From assembly GCF_000585395.1 (NCBI RefSeq), contig NZ_KK073875.1:186001-250000 (forward strand): 64,000 nt of DNA. The letters run 5' to 3'. The notes under the pieces were generated by a model that was not told the origin of the DNA, did no database searches, and was given only the letters and a program-made list of their open reading frames with translations. This DNA is from Saccharibacillus sacchari DSM 19268 (lineage in GTDB: Bacteria > Bacillota > Bacilli > Paenibacillales > Paenibacillaceae). Both the position numbers and the translations under genes were made by a program. Of the stretch, positions 39,907 through 47,681 are shown piece after piece (the stretch's first letter is position 1; every line of letters begins with the position of its first letter).

Positions 39907-40926
39907 TTACTCACACTGTGCGATCCCCGTCTCCAACATCTCCATCGCGGCCAGCGTTTCTTCATCCTTGATCCTTTTATCCGCTCCTTGCTTGATTGCC
40001 GCATACAGATCGTCGTAGATCCGGGCATAATCCCCTTTCTCCGATATGATCTTCTCTTCGCGATACATGCCTTCTTCATCGATATAGGTCAATGTTCCGT
40101 AATGTTCAGGCGTATCCAGACCGAAGTCGGCATTCCCCTGAGGCAAGTAAAACAGCTTCAGATGTTCTTCCTGGCGGTCTTTGGTTTGTTTGACGAACAC
40201 TCCTTTTTGCCCATATACGACAAAGCTCGGACGCTCCTTCAGACGAAAAAAGCTCGATTTGACCGATACTTTCAACGCTCCGTAATACAAATCCAGATCG
40301 AAGTAATCGTTCATTCGCCCGCTGCCCAGCAGTTGGCGCACATCGTAGTGCACGCGTTCCGGCTTCCCGAACTGGGAAAGAATCTGGTCGAGCGTATGGA
40401 TAGCGTGTCCGTACAGATAGCTGTTATACTTGGAAAATTGACGGGCGGCCAGCGGAATTTCCGGACGGTAGTAGTCGTAGTGAGCTTCCACCTCGATCAA
40501 TTCGCCCAGCTTCCCGGATTCGATGACTTTTTGCGTAGTCAGGAAATCCGAGTCATAGCGGCGATTCTGATAACATTGGGCGATCAAGCCGCGTTCCTTC
40601 GCATAATCGAAAATAGCTTTTGCTTCCGCTACGGTTTTCATGAATGGCTTTTCGACCAATACATGCTTGCCGTGATCCAGTGCCGCCTTCGCGAATTCAT
40701 AATGCGAATCCAGATGCGTGCAGACGACGATCAGATCAATCTCCGCGTCATTCAACAGTTGCGCCAGATCATCCGTATACTGGACACCCGGCACCGCATC
40801 CCATTCTGATTTATTCAGATTGCGAGCATAGATCGTTTTGACGTTGATCGTATCCCGATTGAACGAAAAAGGCAGATGGTAGCGGTTTGTGCTTTTTCCG
40901 TTGCCGACATAGCCGATCGTGAGCAT
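39907..40926 (-). CDS. Gfo/Idh/MocA-family oxidoreductase
   Basis: A 339-residue NAD(P)-dependent sugar or cyclitol dehydrogenase-like protein. The N-terminal Rossmann domain begins LTIGYVGNGKSTNRYHLPF, close to the YcjS/YhhX subgroup rather than the usual GxGxxG. The conserved EKPF motif (HVLVEKPFMKT) is near residue 92, and the C-terminal catalytic domain contains SYLYGHAIHTLDQILSQFG with the likely catalytic His. AGGAGG precedes ATG. It diverges from the MurR/RpiR regulator, which probably controls it. An AAGCGCTT core near the SD resembles a degenerate cre. Confidence 0.88.
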   Translation of the reverse strand: MLTIGYVGNGKSTNRYHLPFSFNRDTINVKTIYARNLNKSEWDAVPGVQYTDDLAQLLNDAEIDLIVVCTHLDSHYEFAKAALDHGKHVLVEKPFMKTVAEAKAIFDYAKERGLIAQCYQNRRYDSDFLTTQKVIESGKLGELIEVEAHYDYYRPEIPLAARQFSKYNSYLYGHAIHTLDQILSQFGKPERVHYDVRQLLGSGRMNDYFDLDLYYGALKVSVKSSFFRLKERPSFVVYGQKGVFVKQTKDRQEEHLKLFYLPQGNADFGLDTPEHYGTLTYIDEEGMYREEKIISEKGDYARIYDDLYAAIKQGADKRIKDEETLAAMEMLETGIAQCE

Positions 40927-41091
40927 AAAAATTCCTCCTAAGCGCTTTTGCGTTCATTATAAAACAAAGCAACAAAGCGGTAAGCGATTCCGGGCAAAAC
41001 GGGATAAATGAACAGAGTTCCAGGCTCTACGCCTTTTTTTCTGCACAAAATGTTCATTCCCCTATTCAAAAAAATAATGAGGTTGAGCACA

Positions 41092-41658
41092 TTGAAAATA
41101 CTGTTGCAATTATCGGACACGGAAAACTTTACGACGAACGAAAAAAGTATTGCCCGTTATATCCTGCTTCATCGGGAGCGCATGTTGAACTTGAGCATGC
41201 GCGAGCTGGCCCAAGAAACCTACACGTCGCATTCTACCGTTAATCGACTCACGCGCAAGCTGGGACTCAGCGGATTCCGCGCTTTCATGTTGGGACTGGC
41301 AGCGGAATTCCAACAGGAAAACGGAACGGCTGGACCGATCGATCCCAATTACCCGTTCGGCCTGGACGAGTCGCCTGCACAAATTGCCCGGCACCTGATC
41401 GCTAATCATATCCCGTTTCTCACGATTACCTCGGCTGCCTCCAGCCCGCTGGCACAGTTGAGTCCTATCGTGATCCGCGTTCCCGGAGACGAAAAGAAGC
41501 ATGCGAAGATCGGCCCTTTTGCCTCACAAATCGCCTTCGAATATGTATTGAACGTTCTGTACTCTTGTATCTACAAGCTTGCGTACGCAAAAAATCGGGA
41601 CTCTGCAATCGAACGGCTTCAGCAAGCTTATATTCGCGAAGCGATAAGCGACGAATAG
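41092..41658 (+). CDS. MurR/RpiR-family regulator with partly deleted SIS domain
   Basis: A 188-residue protein; the family is normally about 280. The N-terminal HTH_6 domain is complete (LSDTENFTTNEKSIARYIL, LAQETYTSHSTVNRLTRKLGL). After PFGLDESPAQIARH, about 65-70 residues of the sugar-phosphate-binding SIS domain are absent. The sequence resumes at LTITSAASSPLAQLSPIVIRVP and runs to a normal end. The deletion is in frame. It may still bind DNA but sense no ligand, or be decaying. TTG 41092 is chosen because the family begins MKILLQL-like there and GAGG lies nine bases before. Confidence 0.8.
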   Translation: MKILLQLSDTENFTTNEKSIARYILLHRERMLNLSMRELAQETYTSHSTVNRLTRKLGLSGFRAFMLGLAAEFQQENGTAGPIDPNYPFGLDESPAQIARHLIANHIPFLTITSAASSPLAQLSPIVIRVPGDEKKHAKIGPFASQIAFEYVLNVLYSCIYKLAYAKNRDSAIERLQQAYIREAISDE

Positions 41659-41673
41659 AACAGGAACACGCAA

Positions 41674-41723
41674 AACATCCTTCGAATAAAAATCGGATTG
41701 TCGATTTTTATTCGAAGGATGTT
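41674..41723. terminator. 22-bp perfect inverted repeat between convergent genes
   Basis: The arms at 41674-41695 and 41702-41723 are perfect complements around GATTGT. The stem contains AATAAAAATCG/CGATTTTTATT. No proper T-run follows on the plus strand, so it is an atypical terminator. It lies 15 bp after the RpiR stop and 6 bp from the kinase stop. Confidence 0.7.
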
Positions 41724-41729
41724 CGTTGT

Positions 41730-42887
41730 TCAAGTCAGCAGGTGATGCGGATCTTCGGGCGAAAAAGGAAGTTCCACGCGGAACGTGCTGCCTTCGCCTT
41801 GCCGGCTTTCCGCAAAAATGGTGCCTCCCATCAGCTGCACGAGTTCTTCGCAAATTTTCAGTCCGAGTCCGCTGCCGCCGTATACGCGGGCATGCGAAGC
41901 GTCGGTCTGGCTGAATGCTTTGAATAACTTGTCCATATGTTCTTCCGGAATGCCGATCCCCGTATCGCGTACCGAAAATCGCATTGGGGTCAAACCGCTG
42001 CTTCGGTCAGCAGGCATTTCTTCCGCGATCAGCGTGATGCTGCCGCTTTGCGTGAACTTGAGCGCGTTGCCGATCAAATTATCCAGCACTTGGCGCAGTC
42101 GATGCGGATCGCCGTAAAGACGCTGGCTATGCAGGCTTTGCGTATCCAAAATCAAATTTAATCCTTTTTCTTCCGCCCGCAAACGATGCGTTTTGACAAT
42201 CGAATCGAGCACATGCTTCGGATTGAACTCAATGTGCTCAAGCCTGATTCGACCATCGGCGGCTCCGGCAAAATCAAGAGCGTCATTCGCCATGTTCAGC
42301 AGCGTATCTCCGCTTCCTTTTGCAATCTCCAAATATTCGCGTACGTCTTCGGGCAGGCTTTCGTCCATCAACACGACATCGATCATGCCCAGCATGCCGT
42401 TCATGTTGTTGCGCATTTCATGGTTGAGCTTACCCATGAATTCCATCAGCGCGCGACTTTGCGAATGCGCGGAACGCGCCGCATGGGTCGCCTCTTCTTC
42501 AAGCAGCTTCCGGTCGGTCACATCGTATTGCAAGCCGACGAACAGCACGCACCTTCCTTCCGCATCGAAGATCGGATCAATATTCAGTTCGTTCCAAAAC
42601 GTACTGCCGTCACGCCGGTAATTCAAGATCTCGGTTCGGACCGGCATGCATTTCGACAACGCTTCGCGAATCTCGCGAGCCGTCTCGCTGCGCGTATCGG
42701 CGCCTTGCAAAAAACGGCAGTTGCGCCCGATGACCTCTTCGCGCGAATAACCTGTAAGCTGCAAAAAATACTCATTGACGAAAATCAGCGGCTGCTTCGG
42801 GTCCGTAGCGTCCGTAATCGTGACCGAAGAGCGAAGCTCCCCGATGATATGCGGCCAATCCGGTTTCGAAGCTGGCAAATCATTCAT
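41730..42887 (-). CDS. Soluble LOV-domain histidine kinase (candidate blue-light sensor)
   Basis: A 385-residue cytosolic kinase. Residues 13-127 form a LOV-type PAS domain: the flavin-adduct cysteine is C57 in GRNCRFLQG, with N38, N99 (FWNEL) and Q120 (VGLQYD) in the positions that bind the FMN ring. The DHp helix has His156 in LNHEMRNNMNG, and the ATPase domain has DNLIGNALKFT, RDTGIGIPEEH, FKAFSQTD and GGSGLGL. All catalytic boxes are present. No response regulator is adjacent, so the partner is elsewhere. AAGGGGGA precedes ATG. FMN binding and light sensing are inferred from the intact motif. Confidence 0.9.
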   Translation of the reverse strand: MNDLPASKPDWPHIIGELRSSVTITDATDPKQPLIFVNEYFLQLTGYSREEVIGRNCRFLQGADTRSETAREIREALSKCMPVRTEILNYRRDGSTFWNELNIDPIFDAEGRCVLFVGLQYDVTDRKLLEEEATHAARSAHSQSRALMEFMGKLNHEMRNNMNGMLGMIDVVLMDESLPEDVREYLEIAKGSGDTLLNMANDALDFAGAADGRIRLEHIEFNPKHVLDSIVKTHRLRAEEKGLNLILDTQSLHSQRLYGDPHRLRQVLDNLIGNALKFTQSGSITLIAEEMPADRSSGLTPMRFSVRDTGIGIPEEHMDKLFKAFSQTDASHARVYGGSGLGLKICEELVQLMGGTIFAESRQGEGSTFRVELPFSPEDPHHLLT

Positions 42888-43035
42888 CTTTCGGTTCCCC
42901 CTTAGCTGATTTCCTCAATAAATCAATCCTATTCGACCCCATCTCAATCAGCGTACCATATTTGGCTTGTCGGTTGCCAGAACTTGTCTTAACGAATCTA
43001 CGCAATCCCGGCTATGTTCCATATCAGAATTCCAT

Positions 43036-43071
43036 AAAAAAACGGTTTTTCCGCATGACGGAAAAACCGTT
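43036..43071 (-). terminator. Intrinsic terminator after lactonase gene
   Basis: AACGGTTTTTCCG pairs perfectly with CGGAAAAACCGTT, and on the minus strand seven T follow. It lies 25 bp after the stop. Confidence 0.9.
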
Positions 43072-43095
43072 AAATTCGAAGATTTCAAAGATTCC

Positions 43096-44154
43096 TTAGA
43101 TATAGTAAGGACGCACGCAAACCGGCTTCGAGACCGAAACCGAGTTGCCGGTCGAAGTCAGGCGTCCCGTTGCTTTGTCCACCTTGAACACAACGATGTT
43201 ATTGGCATCGCGGTTAGCCACGAGCGCGTGGTCGCCGCTTGGAGTCAGCGCGAAGTGACGCGGATGACCGCCTTCCGTCGACACATGCTCGACCAGCGTC
43301 AACTTCTCGGAAGTTTCATCGAATGCGTAGACTACGATGCTGTCATGACCGCGGTTGCCGCCGTATACAAAGCGCCCATCAGCGGAAACCGTGATTTCGG
43401 AGCAGCCGTTCTCGCCCGTATAGTCGGAAGGAAGCGTCGGCACGACTTCGATTTCGCTGAGCGACCCCGTTGCCGCATCATAACGATACGAAGCAATAGT
43501 CGAGTTGAGTTCGTTGATCACGAATGCGAACTTACCGCTTGCGTGGAAAGCCAGGTGGCGCGGACCCGCACCTTTGGCAGCATGCGTATCGCCCTGAGGA
43601 ATCAGCTTGCCTGCTTCACGATCCAGCGAGTACGTACGAATCAAGTCCAGGCCCAGATCCTGCACCAACAGGAACTTCTCGTCAGGGCTGAAGAATACGG
43701 AGTGTACGCGAGGCGTCGCTCCGTCAACGGATTGATGCTCGGCTACGTCAAGCAGTTCGCCAACGTGGCCGTCGGCTTTCAGCGAAACCAGCCCGGCCAT
43801 TCCGCCATGGTAGCTCGACACGATCAGGAAGCGATTTTCCGAATCCCGCTGCACGTGGCAGGTCGTGTTCGGAGTCGTAATCGTACGGTTGAAGCGGGTC
43901 AACGTCCCCTCTTCGCTGAACTGGATCATCATGACTTCGCCGGCTTTTCCGCTTTCCGTCTCGGTCTCTCCGATCGCGTAGATATGTCGGTTTTCGACAT
44001 CCACATTCAGAAACGTCGGATTTTTCAGATCGGACGTCTGGTCCAGCAAGCTGAGCTTTCCTTCTTTTTCGTCAAACTCGTACGTGTATACGCCGCTCGT
44101 GTTCGCCTCGGCATAAGAACCGACGAAAACGAGCATTTTTTGAACTTGTGTCAT
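43096..44154 (-). CDS. 6-Phosphogluconolactonase-like seven-bladed propeller (YkgB/Pgl type)
   Basis: A 352-residue protein of the lactonase (Muc/YkgB) family, in which cytosolic members hydrolyse 6-phosphogluconolactone in the pentose phosphate route. The repeated blade motifs include LVFVGSYAEANTSGVYTYEFD, GATPRVHSVFFSPDEKFLLVQDLG, GAGPRHLAFHASGKFAFVINE and GGHPRHFALTPSGDHALVANR; the conserved Pro-Arg-His triplets line the active site. AGGAGGAA precedes ATG. It is monocistronic. Assignment to the family is firm; the in vivo lactone is inferred. Confidence 0.88.
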   Translation of the reverse strand: MTQVQKMLVFVGSYAEANTSGVYTYEFDEKEGKLSLLDQTSDLKNPTFLNVDVENRHIYAIGETETESGKAGEVMMIQFSEEGTLTRFNRTITTPNTTCHVQRDSENRFLIVSSYHGGMAGLVSLKADGHVGELLDVAEHQSVDGATPRVHSVFFSPDEKFLLVQDLGLDLIRTYSLDREAGKLIPQGDTHAAKGAGPRHLAFHASGKFAFVINELNSTIASYRYDAATGSLSEIEVVPTLPSDYTGENGCSEITVSADGRFVYGGNRGHDSIVVYAFDETSEKLTLVEHVSTEGGHPRHFALTPSGDHALVANRDANNIVVFKVDKATGRLTSTGNSVSVSKPVCVRPYYI

Positions 44155-44311
44155 GTCTATTCCTCCTGATTCTCATTGCCGTAATCCGCAGAAAAGAAAC
44201 GCCGCAAGCCGCGTTTTCCGCGAATACGGCTTTGTCTCCCGGCGCCTGCCGATGGCTCGGCTAACCGAGCGATATAGACCAATTATACCGTAAGCCGACG
44301 CAAATCCCAAG

Positions 44312-44352
44312 CAAAAGAGGCCGGATAGGCTGATTATGCCTGATCCGACCGT
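44312..44352 (-). terminator. Intrinsic terminator after DJ-1-like gene
   Basis: GGCCGGATAGGC pairs with GCCTGATCCGACC with two mismatches. On the minus strand CTCTTTTGCTT follows. It lies 34 bp after the stop. Confidence 0.6.
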
Positions 44353-44385
44353 TTAATGCTCCGATCCGCTCTACAGCAACAAGCC

Positions 44386-45015
44386 TCAACGCCGAACTTT
44401 TTCAGCGTCTGACGGCTGGGATTGCTCGCTCGCTTTTTGGACCGGTGTAGTGACGGGAATCGTCGTTTCCTCTGCCGGCATAAAGAATTTAAAGAAGCGC
44501 AAAGTCTTTTCATAATCCGCTTCGTCCCGATAGATTCCGGTCAGACGTCCTAATTCCAGCGCAAAATCCACATAACCGTGAGATTTAGCAGTTACCAAAC
44601 TTCCGTCGGTCACGACCGGTTGGTCGATTCGATTTCCTGCCAGCGCATTTTCTACCGGCTCGGGTGACGTGAAGCGTCGGTCTCTGGCCAGACCCGCATC
44701 CAGAATAAGCAGCGTACCGGAAGAAATAGCTCCTACTTTTCCCCCGCAGCTTTGGATAGCCTTCAGTAGATTTTCCAGCTCGTTCCGACGAGTGATTTTC
44801 GACAAGTCTCCTCCCGGAACGACAAAAAGATCGACCGAGAAGGCTTCTACTCGTTCGATCGTCGTATGCGGCAAAATCCGAAATCCTTCATGGGCGACAA
44901 TCGGTTCCGTGGACAATCCGACCGTCACGATCTCCCCGGCCCTTTTCATCAAGTGCGCGGCCAGTACAACCTCGAACTGCGAGAAACCGTCATAAACCAA
45001 AATGTGCGTTTTCAC
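44386..45015 (-). CDS. DJ-1/PfpI-superfamily protein with Ser at the nucleophile elbow
   Basis: A 209-residue class I glutamine-amidotransferase-like protein of the DJ-1/PfpI family. It begins THILVYDGFSQFEVVLAAHLM, and FVVPGGDLS carries the usual glycine motif. At the nucleophile elbow the family has Cys (A-I-C-x-G); here the sequence is GAISSGTLLILDAGL, so Ser replaces it. A His is present in SHGYVDFALELG. The change suggests altered or lost activity, perhaps a binding role. GTG 45015 is chosen for AAGGGG at eight bases. The C-terminal 25 residues are low complexity. Confidence 0.75.
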   Translation of the reverse strand: MKTHILVYDGFSQFEVVLAAHLMKRAGEIVTVGLSTEPIVAHEGFRILPHTTIERVEAFSVDLFVVPGGDLSKITRRNELENLLKAIQSCGGKVGAISSGTLLILDAGLARDRRFTSPEPVENALAGNRIDQPVVTDGSLVTAKSHGYVDFALELGRLTGIYRDEADYEKTLRFFKFFMPAEETTIPVTTPVQKASEQSQPSDAEKVRR

Positions 45016-45157
45016 AGGCTCCACCCCTTATCAGTGAGATGTCGAGCATTGGTCAGCAGGACGACGCTTCATTCCAATAAAAACCAGAATAAGAAGTTTC
45101 ATTCTCCAAATACCCGAAAGAGCCTGCTTCGAACCGTTACTAACCGAATTGTCATAT

Positions 45158-46135
45158 TCAAAGCGCAGCAAACCAGGAAGGCCGAACATTAGAAAAACCT
45201 TCGTGATCCTTTGCCAGCCGGTCTACCCATTCAATTGCTGTAGTCAATTCACTATTCTCATTTTCTGACGTCTGTGCCAACAGCGAAACAGCACCTGACG
45301 CGGCATAGAGTGCATATAGCTCCCAAAATTCAGAGTCCGGTTCTTGTCCCCCGTGGTAACCGAGAATTTGTCCCGTGCAAAACAATGTGCTTACTCCGCG
45401 ACTATACAAGCCAAGTCTCGCAAATTCATACAAGGGGTCTCCCCAGTCAAAGCCGCCGAACCCCACAACGCCCGCGAGTCTGCCTCCATGTACGATTAAA
45501 TTCGCAGGTTGAAAACTCCCATGCAGGAAGACCGAAGGACGTGTTGCAGTTAAGTTTGCGCTTGAGCGAATTTTGGCTGTTGCCGCTTCAACTCCGCAGG
45601 AGGTGATCCCTTTGGACTTCAGCACATCCAGCTCCTGCTGCGTACGGCGTATGTATCGATTACTCCATGATTCCATTCCTTCCGGCGCCGGATAGCAGCT
45701 AATCCGGCTTAATTCTTCCCCGGCCTGCATCCCCACTCGCAATTGCTGCGGCTTGGGCGAAGTGGGCAATGTACGCTGCGCATCTGCTCCATCAATATAC
45801 GAAACCAGCAGGAAATATGTGCCTTCCGTTTCCCAGCGTCCCATTGCGATCGGCCTGGAACAATGTACGGTCATCGCCTGCATTCGATGCAGCGCTTCAA
45901 ATTCCGACCGCTTGAAAGCAAGCGCAGTCTCGTCAAACAACCGTAATAAATAGGCACCGTCATAACCATAAAAATGCACCTTGTATTTTCGATCTGCGGA
46001 CACACCGGCTCGGATCGGATACGCTTCAATAATTTCTCCCAGCGGAGCGATATTGCGACCTAGCAGCTCCGGCACGTGTCCGCTCACGCCATCCTGACTG
46101 CTATTGATCTCATTGGCTTTGTTTAAGTCGTTCAA
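45158..46135 (-). CDS. APH-fold phosphotransferase-like protein lacking catalytic aspartates (pseudokinase)
   Basis: A 325-residue aminoglycoside-phosphotransferase-fold protein (choline kinase/APH superfamily). The Brenner motif HGDxxxxN reads HGSFQPAN: the catalytic Asp is Ser. The metal-binding DFD-like motif reads GVVGFGGFDWGDP, so that first Asp is also Gly. GDPLYEFARLGLY, which follows, is typical. The fold seems intact but phosphotransfer is unlikely. The start is TTG 46135. It follows a GNAT gene by 21 bp, a pairing seen in resistance and modification loci, but no drug substrate can be assigned. Confidence 0.75.
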   Translation of the reverse strand: MNDLNKANEINSSQDGVSGHVPELLGRNIAPLGEIIEAYPIRAGVSADRKYKVHFYGYDGAYLLRLFDETALAFKRSEFEALHRMQAMTVHCSRPIAMGRWETEGTYFLLVSYIDGADAQRTLPTSPKPQQLRVGMQAGEELSRISCYPAPEGMESWSNRYIRRTQQELDVLKSKGITSCGVEAATAKIRSSANLTATRPSVFLHGSFQPANLIVHGGRLAGVVGFGGFDWGDPLYEFARLGLYSRGVSTLFCTGQILGYHGGQEPDSEFWELYALYAASGAVSLLAQTSENENSELTTAIEWVDRLAKDHEGFSNVRPSWFAAL

Positions 46136-46156
46136 TTTCTCCCCGCTCCCTTCTTT

Positions 46157-46711
46157 TTATGGTTGAATTGACCTCTCTTCATATTCCGACTTCAAAATCC
46201 CCATCTCCACGATGTCGCGATAATGCCCTTTATGAAAATGACGTTGCCGAAGTCTTCCTTCTTCCTTGAAACCGGATTTCAGGTAACAGTGATAACCCGC
46301 CAAATTATAGTCGTAGACTTGAAGCTGCAAACGATTTAGATTCAATTCCTCGAACACAAACCGTTGAATCAAACCTATAGCTTCGCTGCCGTAACCCCGG
46401 CCATGCTGGCGAGAATCTCCAATCACGATGGCTATGGATGAACAGCGGCTTCTCCAGTCGATATTGATCAAATCGATCTGACCGATATAAGCTTCATTTT
46501 CCTTTTCCGCAATAACAAAGCTTTTCAGACCGTCTCCCCCTTGGAGCATCTTGTTTAAAAAAGTCTCGGATGACTGTTCCGTATGCGGATACATAAACAC
46601 ATCAGACAACGTATCGGTGACGGCAGGATCGTTTACCCAGGAGCGGATAGATTTCAAATCGTCCCGGCGGTATTCGCGAAGCATGATGCGTTCTCCGATT
46701 AAACGCGGCAT
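46157..46711 (-). CDS. GNAT N-acetyltransferase (RimJ/RimL type)
   Basis: A 184-residue acetyltransferase of the RimJ/RimL/SpeG-like group. It begins MPRLIGERIMLREYRRDDL, and the acetyl-CoA loop is DSRQHGRGYGSEAIGL near 100-115. The C-terminal half has LNRLQLQVYDYNLAGYHCYLKSGF with the Asn/Tyr pattern of the family. The acceptor is unknown. ATG 46711 is chosen because AAAGGGGAA precedes it; an in-frame GTG eight codons upstream is less likely. It is the first gene of a two-gene unit with the APH-fold protein. Confidence 0.88.
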   Translation of the reverse strand: MPRLIGERIMLREYRRDDLKSIRSWVNDPAVTDTLSDVFMYPHTEQSSETFLNKMLQGGDGLKSFVIAEKENEAYIGQIDLINIDWRSRCSSIAIVIGDSRQHGRGYGSEAIGLIQRFVFEELNLNRLQLQVYDYNLAGYHCYLKSGFKEEGRLRQRHFHKGHYRDIVEMGILKSEYEERSIQP

Positions 46712-46861
46712 ACGACTTCCCCTTTCGTTCGGCACGGCCTCACCGTGCGGGCGTTATAGATTGTGCTTGATTATACGCCGAAAAGAAGCATTTTTGAAGG
46801 CAAATAGAGGAAAACGCCTCGACATTTGTGCATAAAATCAGGGGAAAGCGTCATTTTCGGC

Positions 46862-46893
46862 AGAAAAAATCGCCTTCCGGCAAGGAAGGCGAC
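46862..46893 (-). terminator. Orphan intrinsic terminator
   Basis: TCGCCTTCC pairs with GGAAGGCGA around a 5-nt loop, followed on the minus strand by TTTTTT. It lies some 140 bp beyond another terminator (47034-47067), so it is not needed for the known leftward gene. It may end a short RNA from 46894-47030. Confidence 0.6.
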
Positions 46894-46898
46894 CCTTC

Positions 46899-47024
46899 AT
46901 GAGAAATATTCATAGCACAAGCCCGCGCTTTTACTGCAAAGTCAAGCCATCCTCTTCTAAGCTCGCGCTGTTTCGACTTTTAGCGCGCTTCTTCGCCGTA
47001 TACCACAGCCAAGTTACCGGTTAA
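46899..47024 (+). CDS. Candidate small ORF, 41 residues
   Basis: ATG 46899 opens a 41-codon frame ending in TAA. The product starts MRNIHSTSPRFYCKV and ends LARFFAVYHSQVTG; it is basic (several Lys/Arg) with a short hydrophobic helix LALFRLLARFFAVY. AAGGAAGG lies nine bases upstream but is inside the hairpin at 46862-46893. No relation to a known family is claimed. The same stretch could instead be a non-coding RNA on the other strand, so coding status is uncertain. Confidence 0.25.
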   Translation: MRNIHSTSPRFYCKVKPSSSKLALFRLLARFFAVYHSQVTG

Positions 47025-47033
47025 CAAAATAAA

Positions 47034-47067
47034 ACGAGAGACAAGCCGTTATCGGCTCGTCTCTCGT
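47034..47067 (-). terminator. Intrinsic terminator after the 47120-47644 gene
   Basis: ACGAGAGAC pairs with GTCTCTCGT, with inner GCCG/CGGC pairing around TTAT. On the minus strand TTTTATTTTG follows. It lies 53 bp after the stop. Confidence 0.85.
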
Positions 47068-47119
47068 TGTGTCCCATCATATACACTTTACCCAGTAGCG
47101 TCAACCCTTATCCGCAATT

Positions 47120-47644
47120 TTATGCTTTTCCGGTCACGCCGACCTTGCGGTACAATTCGTCAAGATGCGACAACGCCCACTCATCTTCAGGCGCATCTTC
47201 CAATCGGAAATTGAGTTCGTCATGGAAATCCTGAATCATGAATTCTTCCGGTGCGCTGCCTAACACTTCGTCGAAATCGTACACGGGCAGATCGATTCGT
47301 CCTTGAACGGCTCCTTGCAGCCAAGCGATCCAATCCTCCAATCGAAGCACGCCGCGTGCCCACAGATCGAACTGCAAACTAAGGACGTCCTGCATCCGGT
47401 CGTAGGCCTCCGCTTCGGCATAACGGCGGGACAACGCGACTGCCAAGTCGAACAATTCGCCGTAGGCTTCCGTTTCCGCCGCGGACGGTTGGCGCTCCAG
47501 CCCGCGCATATAATCCTCGACCGCAACCGTCTCTCCCGTATCGTATAGCAGCGGCGTATTCGACAACAACCATAATGCCTGCTGTACATCATCCTCCGTT
47601 ACTTCGCCGCGCTGCGCGGCTTCAACCCACTCTTTGATATTCAT
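47120..47644 (-). CDS. Uncharacterised acidic protein downstream of TerD-VWA gene
   Basis: A 174-residue strongly acidic, largely helical soluble protein that I do not recognise. It begins MNIKEWVEAAQRGEVTEDDVQQALWLL and contains YDFDEVLGSAPEEFMIQDFHDELNFRLEDAPEDEWAL near the end (only parts quoted as landmarks). No catalytic motif is visible. ATG 47644 has GGAGGA six bases upstream. It lies 37 bp after the TerD-VWA gene and ends at a terminator, so the two are probably cotranscribed and may act together in the same stress response. Confidence 0.65.
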   Translation of the reverse strand: MNIKEWVEAAQRGEVTEDDVQQALWLLSNTPLLYDTGETVAVEDYMRGLERQPSAAETEAYGELFDLAVALSRRYAEAEAYDRMQDVLSLQFDLWARGVLRLEDWIAWLQGAVQGRIDLPVYDFDEVLGSAPEEFMIQDFHDELNFRLEDAPEDEWALSHLDELYRKVGVTGKA

Positions 47645-47681
47645 ATCGCGTCCTCCATCCACCCCGATACCCAAATCAGGA

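Noticed and set aside
40937..40950. A cre-like AAAAGCGCTTA core upstream of the Gfo/Idh gene
   Set aside because: The outer consensus bases TG and CA are missing, so only 10 of 14 positions fit, and the core overlaps the SD. Too weak to list as a cre.
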